NCBI GenBank assembly: GCA_045631425.1
Contig: JAZQUR010000102.1
Span: 1-35,691, forward strand
Length of the DNA stretch: 35,691 bases
Direction: 5' to 3'
Source: Treponema_I sp045631425
Lineage (GTDB): Bacteria > Spirochaetota > Spirochaetia > Treponematales > Treponemataceae
Both the position numbers and the translations under genes were made by a program. Shown here in pieces: positions 8,905 to 18,531 of the stretch (its first letter is position 1; the number at the start of each line of letters is the position of its first letter). Under the pieces are notes generated by a model. The model had not been told where the DNA came from, searched no databases, and saw only the letters and a list, made by a program, of their open reading frames with translations.

Positions 8905-11493
8905 ATGGCTGACATATCTCCTTTAATGGAGCAATATGGAGCAATAAAAAAACAACATCCAAAGGAAGTTCTCTTCTTTAGAGTAGGGGACTTCTATGAG
9001 ATGTTTAACGAAGATGCTATTGAAGTTTCTCGTCTTTTAAATATCACTTTAACTCATCGTGGTGATGATCCAATGTGTGGAGTTCCTCATCACGCAAGTA
9101 AAATTTATATTGCTCGTCTATTGCGCCTCGGCAAAAAAATCGCTATTTGTGAACAAGTTACTCCTCCTTCAAAGGGAAAAGGCCTTACAGAACGTAAGGT
9201 TGTGGAAGTTATTTCTCCTGGAAACACTCTTGAACAAGAATATCTAGAACAAGGTGCAAATAACTTTCTTGGATGTATTTGTTCTGTAAAAGATTATTTG
9301 GCTTTTGCTTATATTGATGTTTCTACTGGAGAATTTTCTGCTACAAAGTGGAAAAAAGAAGCCACAGTTCAAGAAATGGCAAAAGAACTTGGTCGAGTAA
9401 TGCCAAAAGAGTTAATTTTGCCAATATCATTGCAACGAAACGAAGATGTAAATTTAGTTCTAAATCAATTTCCTAATATTCCAGTTGATTTTGAGCAAGA
9501 TTGGTATTTTTCACAGGAAAACTCTTACAACATTTTATTAAAGCAATTTGGCACAAACTCACTTCACTCATTTTCTCTAAAAGAAGATTCTCCTGAAGTT
9601 GTTCCTGCTGGATTTTTGCTTGAACATTTAGTAAAAACCACAAATGCTCAAAATCAAGAATGTAGATTTCCTCAAGTTACAACTCTAAAGATTTTTTCAG
9701 ATTCAGAGTTTGTAATTATTGATGATTCCTCACGTCGAAATCTTGAAATTACTTGGAATCTAAAAGATGGTACAACTCAGTTTACTTTATTGGAAACTAT
9801 TTTACATACACAGACAGCCATGGGAAGTCGCTTGTTGCGAAATCGTTTGATGTATCCTTTGACTGATGTTGAGAAAATCAAAAATCGCCAAAATCGGATT
9901 TTAAGTTTTACAAGAGAAAAGCCTTTGCTTGATCAAGTTCGAAGCATTTTATCAAATATTTTAGATATTGAGCGTTTGTCTGGTCGAATTGCTATGGAAC
10001 GTGCTCACGCAAAAGATTTACAAGCTTTACGACAAAGTTTGGAATCTGTTGTAAAAGCAAGAGCCATTGTGGAGCAACTTGGGCTTGTGGAAGGCATTGA
10101 GCTTGAAACTGCTTTATCCATCATTTCTGATATTAACAATGCAATCCTAGATGACCCATCTACAAGTTTGACAGAAGGTCGCCTTATCAAAGATGGATAT
10201 TCTGCTGAACTTGATAGAGTTCGGGAACTTCAAAATAATTTTAACCAGATTTTGGAAGATTATTTGGAAGAGGAAAAAGATAAAACCGGTATTCCAAATC
10301 TAAAAATCAAGTATACATCTGCAATTGGATATTACATCGAGGTTACCAAAGGTAAGATTTCTTCGGTTCCATCACATTTTGTATTAAAACGAACTTTGGT
10401 AAACTGCGATAGATACACAACTCCTCGTCTTGATGAACTTGAAAGAGAACTTTTAAGCGCTTCTGAAACTATCATCGAGCTTGAAAGAAATCTTTTCGTA
10501 GAGTTTAGATACAATTTAATTTCTAAAATCAAGTATTTGTTGGAGATAGCGGCTGAAACTGCTGAGCTTGATGTTACAACAGCCTTGGCTTTTAGTGCTT
10601 TGAAAAATAACTGGGTTTGTCCTGAAATCGATGATTCTGGCATTCTTGATATTGAAAATGGGCGCCATCCTGTTGTGGAATATCACATGAAATCAGGGGA
10701 TTTTGTTCCAAATAACTCATTTTTAGACGATAAAAAGTTCGCTCTTGTAACCGGACCAAATATGGCTGGTAAAAGTACTTATTTGCGCCAAAATGCTCTT
10801 ATCGTGCTTCTTGCTCAAATCGGTTCTTTTGTTCCAGCGGCTCGAGCTCACATCGGCGTTGTAGACAGAATTTTCTGTCGCGTAGGGGCGTCTGACAATC
10901 TTGCTCGTGGGGAGTCAACTTTCCTTGTGGAAATGTCTGAAACTGCGCTTATTTTGCGTTCTGCCACAGAAAAAAGCTTGGTAATCATGGACGAAGTAGG
11001 GCGGGGAACTTCCACCGAAGACGGACTTTCTATTGCTTGGGCTGTTTCTGAATATTTGCTAAACATGATAAAAGCAAAAACTTTCTTTGCAACCCACTAT
11101 CACGAGTTAACAAGATTAGTTCATCCATCTTTGCAATTGTTGTGTTTGGATGTTTTAGAGCAATCTGGTCAAGTAGTTTTCCTTAAGCGGATAAAAGAAG
11201 GTGCCACAACAAATTCTTACGGTATTCACGTTGCAAAATTGGCTGGTATTCCAGATTCAGTTATAAAACGGGCTGAAAATGTGCTACAAACTTTGCAAAA
11301 AGATACACCTGTAACAATCGATAATCCTCCAGCAGAGGAAAAGTTCCAAAAGCAAGAGTTGGTTATGCCATCTTTATTTTCCGAAGAAGAGTTGGTTTTG
11401 GATGAAATCCTATCATCAAATCCAGATGAAATGACTCCAATGCAAGCCCTACAAGCCATTTCTCGCTGGAAATCAAAGTTGATGCCACTTTAA
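8905..11493 (+). CDS. mutS: DNA mismatch repair protein MutS
   Basis: This 862-aa protein recognises mismatches and small loops in DNA and couples this to ATP hydrolysis. Visible motifs: mismatch-wedge GDFYEMF at residues 28-34 (F30, E32); Walker A TGPNMAGKST at about residue 616; Walker B and signature region MDEVGRGTSTEDG at about 693-705; and the FATHYHEL segment at about 727. Length matches canonical MutS1. It starts one nt after the skp stop, so it is translated from the same message as skp. It converges on comF with only 4 nt between stop codons and no visible terminator. Confidence 0.97.
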   Translation: MADISPLMEQYGAIKKQHPKEVLFFRVGDFYEMFNEDAIEVSRLLNITLTHRGDDPMCGVPHHASKIYIARLLRLGKKIAICEQVTPPSKGKGLTERKVVEVISPGNTLEQEYLEQGANNFLGCICSVKDYLAFAYIDVSTGEFSATKWKKEATVQEMAKELGRVMPKELILPISLQRNEDVNLVLNQFPNIPVDFEQDWYFSQENSYNILLKQFGTNSLHSFSLKEDSPEVVPAGFLLEHLVKTTNAQNQECRFPQVTTLKIFSDSEFVIIDDSSRRNLEITWNLKDGTTQFTLLETILHTQTAMGSRLLRNRLMYPLTDVEKIKNRQNRILSFTREKPLLDQVRSILSNILDIERLSGRIAMERAHAKDLQALRQSLESVVKARAIVEQLGLVEGIELETALSIISDINNAILDDPSTSLTEGRLIKDGYSAELDRVRELQNNFNQILEDYLEEEKDKTGIPNLKIKYTSAIGYYIEVTKGKISSVPSHFVLKRTLVNCDRYTTPRLDELERELLSASETIIELERNLFVEFRYNLISKIKYLLEIAAETAELDVTTALAFSALKNNWVCPEIDDSGILDIENGRHPVVEYHMKSGDFVPNNSFLDDKKFALVTGPNMAGKSTYLRQNALIVLLAQIGSFVPAARAHIGVVDRIFCRVGASDNLARGESTFLVEMSETALILRSATEKSLVIMDEVGRGTSTEDGLSIAWAVSEYLLNMIKAKTFFATHYHELTRLVHPSLQLLCLDVLEQSGQVVFLKRIKEGATTNSYGIHVAKLAGIPDSVIKRAENVLQTLQKDTPVTIDNPPAEEKFQKQELVMPSLFSEEELVLDEILSSNPDEMTPMQALQAISRWKSKLMPL

Positions 11494-11497
11494 GATT

Positions 11498-12226
11498 TTA
11501 GGGAACTATAAACAAACTTACCACGTGGATTTTAGTAATCCCAAGAGATGTTAAAATTTCTCTACAGGAGTTCATTGTGGCTCCTGTAGTTATCACATCA
11601 TCAATTAAAATAACTTCTTCTGGCAAATTTTCTGGAATAGGATTTTTTGCCAGATAAGAGTTTTTGCTCTCCGAAAAGCGCTCATCTTTTGACAACTTTT
11701 TTTGCTGTGTTTCAGTAACCCGTTCTAAAATTCGAAGAACCCTTACTTTGTATTTATTTTCCAAGATAAACACTAAATCCTCGATTTGATCCCAGCCTTT
11801 ATCTCTGATTTTGTTTGGGCGTGGCGGAACTGGAACAACTGGAATATTTTGATATTTGTCTTGCAAAACACGAAAAATAGATTTTGCAAAAAAGAATACA
11901 AAACTTCGATTATTTGCTACCTTCCATAGATAAAGCAAACGTTTTTTTTGCAAAACATAACTGTACCTTGGATAAACCGACAAAAATCCTTGCAATCGAA
12001 TATCATTATTTCTGCACTTGATACACAAGTCTTTTTCAAAAAAAAGCTCTTTCCCACAACTTTGGCATCGATTCACAATCTTTTCTGATATCAACCTTTT
12101 TTCACAATCAGGGCAAATTGGCATAAAATAGGCAGCTTTTTTACAAAGTTCACATTCCATGGGAAAACATAAATATGAAAAAAAGCTAAACCAAAAATGC
12201 TTAAAAATAAATAAAAAGTATTTCAT
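11498..12226 (-). CDS. comF: ComF-family protein (double zinc ribbon plus phosphoribosyltransferase domain)
   Basis: The 242-aa protein has an N-terminal zinc-ribbon region with four Cys pairs (CELC, CPDC, CQSC, CIKC, about residues 25-75). A C-terminal phosphoribosyltransferase-type domain ends in the PRPP-binding motif VILIDDVITTGATMNSC. In naturally competent bacteria ComF acts on the cytoplasmic side in uptake or processing of transforming DNA; in many other bacteria its role is unclear. No other competence gene is visible here. It converges on mutS. Confidence 0.9.
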   Translation of the reverse strand: MKYFLFIFKHFWFSFFSYLCFPMECELCKKAAYFMPICPDCEKRLISEKIVNRCQSCGKELFFEKDLCIKCRNNDIRLQGFLSVYPRYSYVLQKKRLLYLWKVANNRSFVFFFAKSIFRVLQDKYQNIPVVPVPPRPNKIRDKGWDQIEDLVFILENKYKVRVLRILERVTETQQKKLSKDERFSESKNSYLAKNPIPENLPEEVILIDDVITTGATMNSCREILTSLGITKIHVVSLFIVP

Positions 12227-12285
12227 ACTAATATTATTAAAAAAAGTTTTTTATTATTTAACAAATAGAGGGAAAAAATCCAAAA

Positions 12286-12314
12286 TTTACAATTCATTTT
12301 TTAGTTGATATAAT
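12286..12314 (+). promoter_or_regulatory. Sigma-70-type promoter for the phosphoesterase/chemoreceptor operon
   Basis: A -35 box TTTACA (12286-12291) is followed by exactly 17 nt and a perfect -10 box TATAAT (12309-12314). Downstream, the leader before the ATG at 12364 holds a direct repeat of ATGAAAAATCAAG and a small hairpin (GAAAAAT / ATTTTTC). Confidence 0.75.
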
Positions 12315-12363
12315 GAAAAATCAAGAAAATGAAAAATCAAGGTAATTTTTCAAGGTTTAACAT

Positions 12364-12924
12364 ATGAAACTTTTTATTATTTCAGATATACACGGTTCTC
12401 TTTCGGCTTTTCAAAAAGCTCTTCATCAGTTTGATAACGAAAAAGCTGATTTTATGATAATTTGTGGAGATTACCTAAATCACGGGCCACGGAACAATAT
12501 TCCAGAAGGATATGATACAAAAAACTTGGCTTTAGAACTAAATCAAGTCAAAGATAAAATAATCGGTGTGCGGGGAAATTGTGATAGCGAAGTTGATCAA
12601 ATGCTTTTAGATTTTCCAGTTTTAGCACCAATCTCAAATATTCTTTTGCCAAATGGTACTCGAGTTTTTGTTCATCATGGTCATTTGTATACAGAAGAAG
12701 ACTGTCGCAAATTCTTACCTGAAAATTCTATTGTGATTTCGGGACATACTCATATTCCTGTATTGGAAAATAAACTAAATTTAACTTTTGTAAATCCTGG
12801 TTCTGTTTCAATTCCAAAAGCTGATTCAAAACCAGGTTATGCTCTTATCACTTCAGATGAAAAATCTTGTGAAATCGGCATTTATTCTTTAGAAGGAGAA
12901 AAACTAAAATCAATTAGTTTATAA
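12364..12924 (+). CDS. YfcE-like metallophosphoesterase
   Basis: This 186-aa cytoplasmic protein shows the full calcineurin-like phosphoesterase metal-site set: SDIHGS near the N-terminus, CGDYLNHGP, RGNCDSE, HHGH, SGHTHIP and NPGSVSIPK. Such YfcE/MJ0936-type enzymes hydrolyse phosphodiesters with two divalent metals; the physiological substrate is generally unknown. It is first in a transcription unit with a good promoter, and the chemoreceptor gene starts 5 nt after its stop. A second, diverged paralogue lies at 26740-27468. Confidence 0.9.
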   Translation: MKLFIISDIHGSLSAFQKALHQFDNEKADFMIICGDYLNHGPRNNIPEGYDTKNLALELNQVKDKIIGVRGNCDSEVDQMLLDFPVLAPISNILLPNGTRVFVHHGHLYTEEDCRKFLPENSIVISGHTHIPVLENKLNLTFVNPGSVSIPKADSKPGYALITSDEKSCEIGIYSLEGEKLKSISL

Positions 12925-12929
12925 AAATT

Positions 12930-14834
12930 ATGAGCGATATAAAAAAATCATCTTTTCATTGGATTTTGTTAATAGGTATTTTATCTCTTGTTTTGCCTCT
13001 TTTTTTGGTAGTTTTAGGTTCTAGCAAATTGATACTTATTTTTTCTCTTCTTTTGGAGATTTTTATTTTTTCTATTTGTTATTTGATTTTTAATATTATC
13101 CCACAAAGAAAATTGACAAAATATCTTCAGCGTCTTATCAAAGGTGATATTGGGGAATCTTTGCCAAAAATTGCAGAATATTCAAGTATCAGACAAATCG
13201 AAAAAATGACTTCTGCATTTGTGGAATCAACTTTAAATAATTTGATAAATGAACTTAAAATGGAAATTTTGCATACTCAGGATTCTTCTGATATTTTCCT
13301 TGAAGAAGTTCAACGAGCTGTAACAAATTCTTCTAGAATTTCACTTGGGGCAGACTATATTGATTCTCGTGTAGAAAATCTTGATAAACTCTTAAGCGAA
13401 TCTTTAAAAGAAAATGCTGGAATTCAAAGTAGTATTGGTGATTTTAGAATACGTCTTCAAAATCAAACTGAATCAATCGTTAAAACTGGTGAAGTTTTAG
13501 AAAATATTGCAAACGAGTTAAAAATTTCTATCAGTAATTTAGGGCAAAATAAGCAAATCACAAAAAATATGCTTTTAGTCACTGATGATTGTGATACAAA
13601 AATCAAAGAAACTGTAAAAGCTATTTCCAAAATCTCAGATGCAATTAATGTTGCAAACGGAACTATCGAAATTGTAGATAATATTGCCCAGACAACAAAT
13701 CTTCTTGCTATGAATGCTGCAATCGAAGCTGCTCACGCTGGGGAAGCTGGAAAAGGTTTTGCTGTTGTTGCTACTGAAATCCGAAAACTTGCAGAAACAA
13801 CTTCTAAACAAGTAAAAACAATTACAGATTCTCTACAAAGCGTAATTGATATTGTTACAGAAACAACTGCTCTTGGTAATGAAACTGGAACTGCTTTTAA
13901 CGATATTTCTGTTCAAATCAATAAATTTATCAAAGTTTTTGATGGTGTAATCGAAGATTTTACAAACCTTGGTGAGAAAAACGAAAAGATTTACAAAGAC
14001 TTTGGCACTATCCAGTTGATGAATACTGAAGTTTCTACAGAAATGGCAAGTATTAACAAAAAAATCGAAGAAAATAATATTCACTTGGATCAAATTCATG
14101 GTTGTAGTGAAGAAATCAAAAATATTGTTGAGCGAAATGCAAGTGAATCAATCCAATTAAGCAAAGGTCAAGTTCCTGTTTACAAAAATGTTATTCAAAA
14201 TGCAAAACATCTTGAAGAAATCAGAAAAAGCATAAACGGTTTCAGGGTGAAAAATGTTCCTCTAAATGTTTGGGAATCTGATAAAACTGAACTAAATCTT
14301 CTTATCGAAGCTTTGTATAATCACCTTGAATGGACTGTTTCAATGTTGAACTATATCCACGGACAAGATGAATCTATGAAGTTTTATCTTCAACAAGGTA
14401 CTACAAAATTTGATAATTGGTTTTATAATCATGCTTGTATCAAATACGCAAATCATCCTAGCATTCAAAAAATCAAGAATATTGGCGTGGATATGCATGA
14501 AAAAGCAGTTTTGATTGGAAAATTGAAGGATGCAGGAAAGGCTCAATCAGCTACAATCGAATTCTCTGAAATTTTGGAATATTCTCGTGCTTTGCGTGAA
14601 GAGTTAAATATTCTCAAAAAGTTTATTATCAAGCAAAGTATAAATCCTGATAATTCTACTATTGCTTTTGAAAAAACTGAAAAAACAGAAGTTCCAGAAA
14701 AGCCTGTTCAGGCGATAAAAGTTGAGGAACCAAAACCTGTTTCAGAACCAGAAGAACTTCCTCCAGAAGAAATCCCTCTTGCAAAAGATAATGTGGAAGA
14801 AATTGAGGAAATCGAAGAATTAGAAGAACTTTGA
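12930..14834 (+). CDS. Methyl-accepting chemotaxis protein without a sizeable periplasmic sensor
   Basis: The 634-aa protein starts with two hydrophobic helices (about residues 10-30 and 33-55) separated by only a few residues, so it has almost no periplasmic domain. A long coiled coil leads to the MCP tip (about 245-290, containing TTNLLAMNAAIEAAHAGEA and GFAVVATEIRKLAE), which would contact CheA and CheW. After the coil, residues about 445-570 (NHLEW..., KFDNWFYNHAC, VDMHEKA) resemble a chemoreceptor zinc-binding (CZB) domain, but the Cys expected in its CxFGxW-type motif appears to be Thr. The tail is highly acidic (EEIEEIEELEEL), with no CheR-binding pentapeptide. Sensing would be cytoplasmic. 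The weak SD and 5-nt gap suggest coupling to the preceding gene. Confidence 0.9.
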   Translation: MSDIKKSSFHWILLIGILSLVLPLFLVVLGSSKLILIFSLLLEIFIFSICYLIFNIIPQRKLTKYLQRLIKGDIGESLPKIAEYSSIRQIEKMTSAFVESTLNNLINELKMEILHTQDSSDIFLEEVQRAVTNSSRISLGADYIDSRVENLDKLLSESLKENAGIQSSIGDFRIRLQNQTESIVKTGEVLENIANELKISISNLGQNKQITKNMLLVTDDCDTKIKETVKAISKISDAINVANGTIEIVDNIAQTTNLLAMNAAIEAAHAGEAGKGFAVVATEIRKLAETTSKQVKTITDSLQSVIDIVTETTALGNETGTAFNDISVQINKFIKVFDGVIEDFTNLGEKNEKIYKDFGTIQLMNTEVSTEMASINKKIEENNIHLDQIHGCSEEIKNIVERNASESIQLSKGQVPVYKNVIQNAKHLEEIRKSINGFRVKNVPLNVWESDKTELNLLIEALYNHLEWTVSMLNYIHGQDESMKFYLQQGTTKFDNWFYNHACIKYANHPSIQKIKNIGVDMHEKAVLIGKLKDAGKAQSATIEFSEILEYSRALREELNILKKFIIKQSINPDNSTIAFEKTEKTEVPEKPVQAIKVEEPKPVSEPEELPPEEIPLAKDNVEEIEEIEELEEL

Positions 14835-14837
14835 TAT

Positions 14838-14864
14838 TAAGAATGAAAAAAATCTGGCCGATTA
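14838..14864 (+). promoter_or_regulatory. Possible sigma-28 (FliA) promoter upstream of the TPR protein gene
   Basis: GCCGATTA (14857-14864) matches 7 of 8 positions of the FliA -10 consensus GCCGATAA. Eleven nt upstream, 14838-14845 begins TAA but matches the -35 consensus poorly. The rest of the 108-bp gap holds TATAAAAT at 14886 without a clear -35, and GGAG at 14926-14929. Confidence 0.3.
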
Positions 14865-14942
14865 TCTAAAGAGTGCTTTAAACGTTATAAAATACGGTTA
14901 AGTACCTTGTTATTTACTTAATTGTGGAGTAAAATTAACCAA

Positions 14943-17900
14943 ATGCCTGGCTTAAATCAATTAAGAAAATTTGCACAAGATATAGATGCTTTAGGTAATG
15001 AGGCCAATCGTAGAATCGAAAAATCAGAAACTTTACCAGTTGTAGAATTGCCTACAAATATTTCTGAAGCAGACGATTCTGAAGAATTCCTTTTTGGTCT
15101 TCCTGAACAAAATAATACAAATGCAAGTGAAAATATAGATACAGATTCCTCTTTAGATGCTGACGCAGATTCTTCAAACGCTGCTGATGTTGATGCACTT
15201 TTATCGTCTTTCGCTAATAACAATTCTCAAGAAAATATATCATCTTCAAATAGTGACTTTTCTATTCCTGGCCTAGATGACAATTTAGATTTATCAGCTT
15301 TGGATAGTTTTGATTCCACAAGCATAGATAATTTGTCAAACGAGGGAAGTCCTCAAGAAATTTCAAATGATTTTGGTTCTTTGCTTGATGACGCAAGTTT
15401 TGATTTAGCATCAGATAGTGGGAAATTAGAAGAACTTGATTTTTCAGTACCTGACTTAGAAGAGGTTCCTGAAGTTCCAGAGTTGGAAGAAATTCCAGAA
15501 GTAGAAGTTTTAGATTCTTTAGAAAATCTTGGTGGTGAGGAAATCGATTTTTCTGTGCCAGATTTGGAAAATATTCCAGAAGAACCTGCTTCAGAAAACC
15601 AAGCCTTTGGTGGAAGCGATTTTGGTTCTGATGTTATGGATTTTTCTGTGCCGGATTTGGAAACTCCACCAGACCTTGAAGCAAGTGATGATTTATCTGT
15701 TTCTGGTTTAGAAAGTTTAGATGTTCCAAATGCAGTTGAAGCAAGTGATTTAGGTGAAGATTTTTCAGCTCCAGATTTTGATGCTGGTAGTTTCGATATT
15801 GGTGATTTAGGTGGTGATGAATTAGATTTTACTTCTCCAGAAATTGAAACCCCACCAGATTTTTCAGCAAATGCAGATTTCTCCACTGATGATTTAGCAG
15901 GTGGATTAAGTGATTCAGGTGATGATTTTTCAGCACCTGATTTTGATGCTGGTAATTTCGATATGGGGTCTTTAGGTGGTGAAGAACTAGACTTTACTGC
16001 ACCAGAAATTGAAACTCCACCAGATTTTTCAGCAAATGCAGATTTCTCCACTGATGATTTAGCAGGTGGAGTAGGCGATTCAGGCGATGATTTTTCAACA
16101 CCTGACTTTGACGTTGCCAATTTTGATACAAGTGATGTTCCTCAAGAAGAAGTAGATTTCTCTGTTCCTGATTTTGACCAATCAGCTGGTTCTGAAGAAA
16201 GTTCTCCACTTGGAGAAACAGATTTCTCAACTCCAGATTTTGATATTAGCAATTTTGACACAGATTCTCTTGATTTCGGTGCTGGAGATGCTGGCGGCGA
16301 TGAATTTTCAGCTCCTCAATTTGATACATCTTCAATCCCTCTTGATATTCCACTATCTGATGTTGACATGGGAGTTGGTGGAGATGATGGTTTTGAAAAT
16401 GCTAGTGGCTCAGATGATTTTGAATCTAGTTTCTCAGATTTTGATCTTGTCCCACCAGAAGTTCCTCAGGAAACAAAGCGAAAATCTGTAACTTTTGGTT
16501 CTGGAAAAGGCAAAAAAGAAGAAGTACTTTCAACAGAACTTACAGATGAACAATATAAGACATTCTTGCAAAATCTAAGTTACTATCCATTGAATCTCCG
16601 ACTTGCATTGGAAGAAATGATTGTAGGAAACGAATTCAATGATGATGTAATTATGGATGTAATTCATAAGGTTATAAAACGAATTCCAGCTCGTCAACTT
16701 GCAACTCAAGTTGAAAAGTTAATGGATCGTTCTATTCCTGTACCTATGAATTACGAAAAGCGTACAGTTGCTGAATACGAAATATATCGACAATCATTTG
16801 AATACAAACTAAAAAATAAGATTCTCCCATATACGTTGGCGGGAATTATCGTTGTGTCATTCTGTATTCTTTTAGGATTTTTAACTGCAAAATTTGTTGT
16901 ACGTCCTGTAAAAGCAAATATCCTTTATAAAGAAGGATACACACTTGTTGAAAATGGTTTATATCCACAGTCTGAGTCAAAGTTTAACGAAGCTGTTTCT
17001 TATAATTCAGTGAAAAAGTGGCACTTCAAATATGCTCGAGCCTACGTTGAAAATAATCAGTATGAACGTGCTGGTGCAATGTACGAACGACTTTTGCATA
17101 ACTTTAACTATGATTTAGCCGCTGGTTTAGAATATGCCACTATGGAATTGGAAGAACGTTCCAACTATGAAAAAGCAGAATCTATAGCTCGTCGTTTTGT
17201 TCTTGATCATCACATAAATTCAGAAGAGGGAATTCTTCTTTTAGGTGATATTTTCTTGGAATGGGCAACCAATCGAGATCCTGCTAAGTTTGAAGATGCT
17301 AGAGTTCAGTATGCGAACTTAATCCAACTTTACGGACAACAACCACTTTATCTATCAAGAATGATGAGATACTTTATCCGCACAGACAATTTGGAAGAAG
17401 TTTTACAACTCAAAGAATATTTTTATCCAAAACTCAAAAAAGACGTTCTTGAACCATGTGATTTAGTAGAACTTAGTGGATATATGCTGGATAAATTCTA
17501 CGGAGAACTTCCTGCAAAAGATGAATATCTACGTTCTGCTATCGAAGATTTACGCGAATTGTTAGAACTTGCAGTAGATAAAGCAACTGATATTCCTGAA
17601 TCATTGTATAATTATGGACGATATTTTATTGAAACAAATTCTAATACAAATGCAAAAAGCGTTTTGGAAAAAGCTCTTGCAAAATTTGCTGATACTCCGA
17701 AAAAGACACAAAATCGCTTAATATCAGAAATTGACACATATCGTTTGCTTGGTGAACTTAGTGCAGAAGATTTAGACTATCTAAAAGCAGAAAATTATTT
17801 TGCAGATGGTTTAACTTTGTTTGAAAACGAACGGGATAATAGCAATCTTCGCACTGATAAAAAAGTTGGTTTGTTATACGAAGATTTAGCAGATTTAGAT

Positions 17901-18530
17901 TATTTTATCTCTGGTAATTTTGATGCTTCACTTGCAAATTATGTAAATGCTGTAGAAAATTATAACGATACGCCATCAATTCGCTATAAGATTGGATATA
18001 TCCAGTATTCAAATGAAAATTTTGCAGAAGCACTTGGCTCCTTTATCAAAGCTGTAAATGACAAGCCTTCTGATAAAAACTTGTTGTTGGCTCTTGGAAA
18101 TACATTAACTCTTAGAAACAGCATGTCAGCTGCACAAGGCTACTACGAAAAGCTAATTGGATTGCTTGATTTAGAGCGAAATCAGTCTGGAGTATTGCGA
18201 CCTCAAACAAATGTTGTAGACGGTGACTTGGTTGAGCTTTACATGAAAGCTGCAAACAATCTTGGGGTTGTGCTATCTTTGAGAGCTGAACAAACTGGAA
18301 ACGGCAATCTTTTGCCAAAAGCTATGGCAAATTACGAAGAATCAATTCGTGCTTTCGATGCATTAACTCGAAATCAAACAACAATGATTCGTGTTCCAGG
18401 AAGCAACTTAGCAGCATACAACCAAAAATATTTGACTTATACACATACAGATTTTACTCCTACAATTTATACAGAACTTTCTCCTATCATGGAAGGAGAA
18501 AAAATTCCTGAAAAAGCTTTGGTGAAGTAG
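14943..18530 (+). CDS. Large membrane protein: acidic repeat arm, one TM helix, TPR domain (possible flagellar collar protein)
   Basis: I place the start at ATG 14943 (MPGLNQLRKF), giving 1195 aa; an in-frame TTG at 14922 is less likely, although the GGAG at 14926 is rather far from the ATG. Residues about 30-510 are very acidic and low in complexity, with repeats of a DFSxPDF(D/E) motif. A compact helical domain follows (about 530-610), then one membrane helix (about 628-651), then about 540 residues of TPR-like helical repeats facing the periplasm (for example YKEGYTLVENGLYPQSESKF, ASLANYVNAVENYNDTP). This architecture resembles the spirochete TPR protein FlcA (B. burgdorferi BB0326) of the periplasmic flagellar collar. 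That assignment is from memory and tentative. It follows a chemoreceptor gene and is followed one nt later by a lipid-kinase-like gene. Confidence 0.75.
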   Translation: MPGLNQLRKFAQDIDALGNEANRRIEKSETLPVVELPTNISEADDSEEFLFGLPEQNNTNASENIDTDSSLDADADSSNAADVDALLSSFANNNSQENISSSNSDFSIPGLDDNLDLSALDSFDSTSIDNLSNEGSPQEISNDFGSLLDDASFDLASDSGKLEELDFSVPDLEEVPEVPELEEIPEVEVLDSLENLGGEEIDFSVPDLENIPEEPASENQAFGGSDFGSDVMDFSVPDLETPPDLEASDDLSVSGLESLDVPNAVEASDLGEDFSAPDFDAGSFDIGDLGGDELDFTSPEIETPPDFSANADFSTDDLAGGLSDSGDDFSAPDFDAGNFDMGSLGGEELDFTAPEIETPPDFSANADFSTDDLAGGVGDSGDDFSTPDFDVANFDTSDVPQEEVDFSVPDFDQSAGSEESSPLGETDFSTPDFDISNFDTDSLDFGAGDAGGDEFSAPQFDTSSIPLDIPLSDVDMGVGGDDGFENASGSDDFESSFSDFDLVPPEVPQETKRKSVTFGSGKGKKEEVLSTELTDEQYKTFLQNLSYYPLNLRLALEEMIVGNEFNDDVIMDVIHKVIKRIPARQLATQVEKLMDRSIPVPMNYEKRTVAEYEIYRQSFEYKLKNKILPYTLAGIIVVSFCILLGFLTAKFVVRPVKANILYKEGYTLVENGLYPQSESKFNEAVSYNSVKKWHFKYARAYVENNQYERAGAMYERLLHNFNYDLAAGLEYATMELEERSNYEKAESIARRFVLDHHINSEEGILLLGDIFLEWATNRDPAKFEDARVQYANLIQLYGQQPLYLSRMMRYFIRTDNLEEVLQLKEYFYPKLKKDVLEPCDLVELSGYMLDKFYGELPAKDEYLRSAIEDLRELLELAVDKATDIPESLYNYGRYFIETNSNTNAKSVLEKALAKFADTPKKTQNRLISEIDTYRLLGELSAEDLDYLKAENYFADGLTLFENERDNSNLRTDKKVGLLYEDLADLDYFISGNFDASLANYVNAVENYNDTPSIRYKIGYIQYSNENFAEALGSFIKAVNDKPSDKNLLLALGNTLTLRNSMSAAQGYYEKLIGLLDLERNQSGVLRPQTNVVDGDLVELYMKAANNLGVVLSLRAEQTGNGNLLPKAMANYEESIRAFDALTRNQTTMIRVPGSNLAAYNQKYLTYTHTDFTPTIYTELSPIMEGEKIPEKALVK
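15759..16150 (+). repeat. 165-bp tandem repeat inside the TPR protein gene
   Basis: Units begin at 15759, 15924 and 16089, each with GATTTTTCA followed by a sequence encoding APDFDAG or a variant. The spacing is exactly 165 bp (55 codons). The first two units are nearly identical and the third is partial and diverged. The frame is kept, so unit gain or loss would change the length of the acidic cytoplasmic arm without disrupting the protein. Confidence 0.8.
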
Positions 18531-18531
18531 T

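Noticed and set aside
15353..16120. 255-codon minus-strand frame opposite the TPR protein gene
   Set aside because: It is the antisense of the acidic repeat region. The product is Ser/Lys low-complexity, repeats with the 165-bp period, and has no start context.
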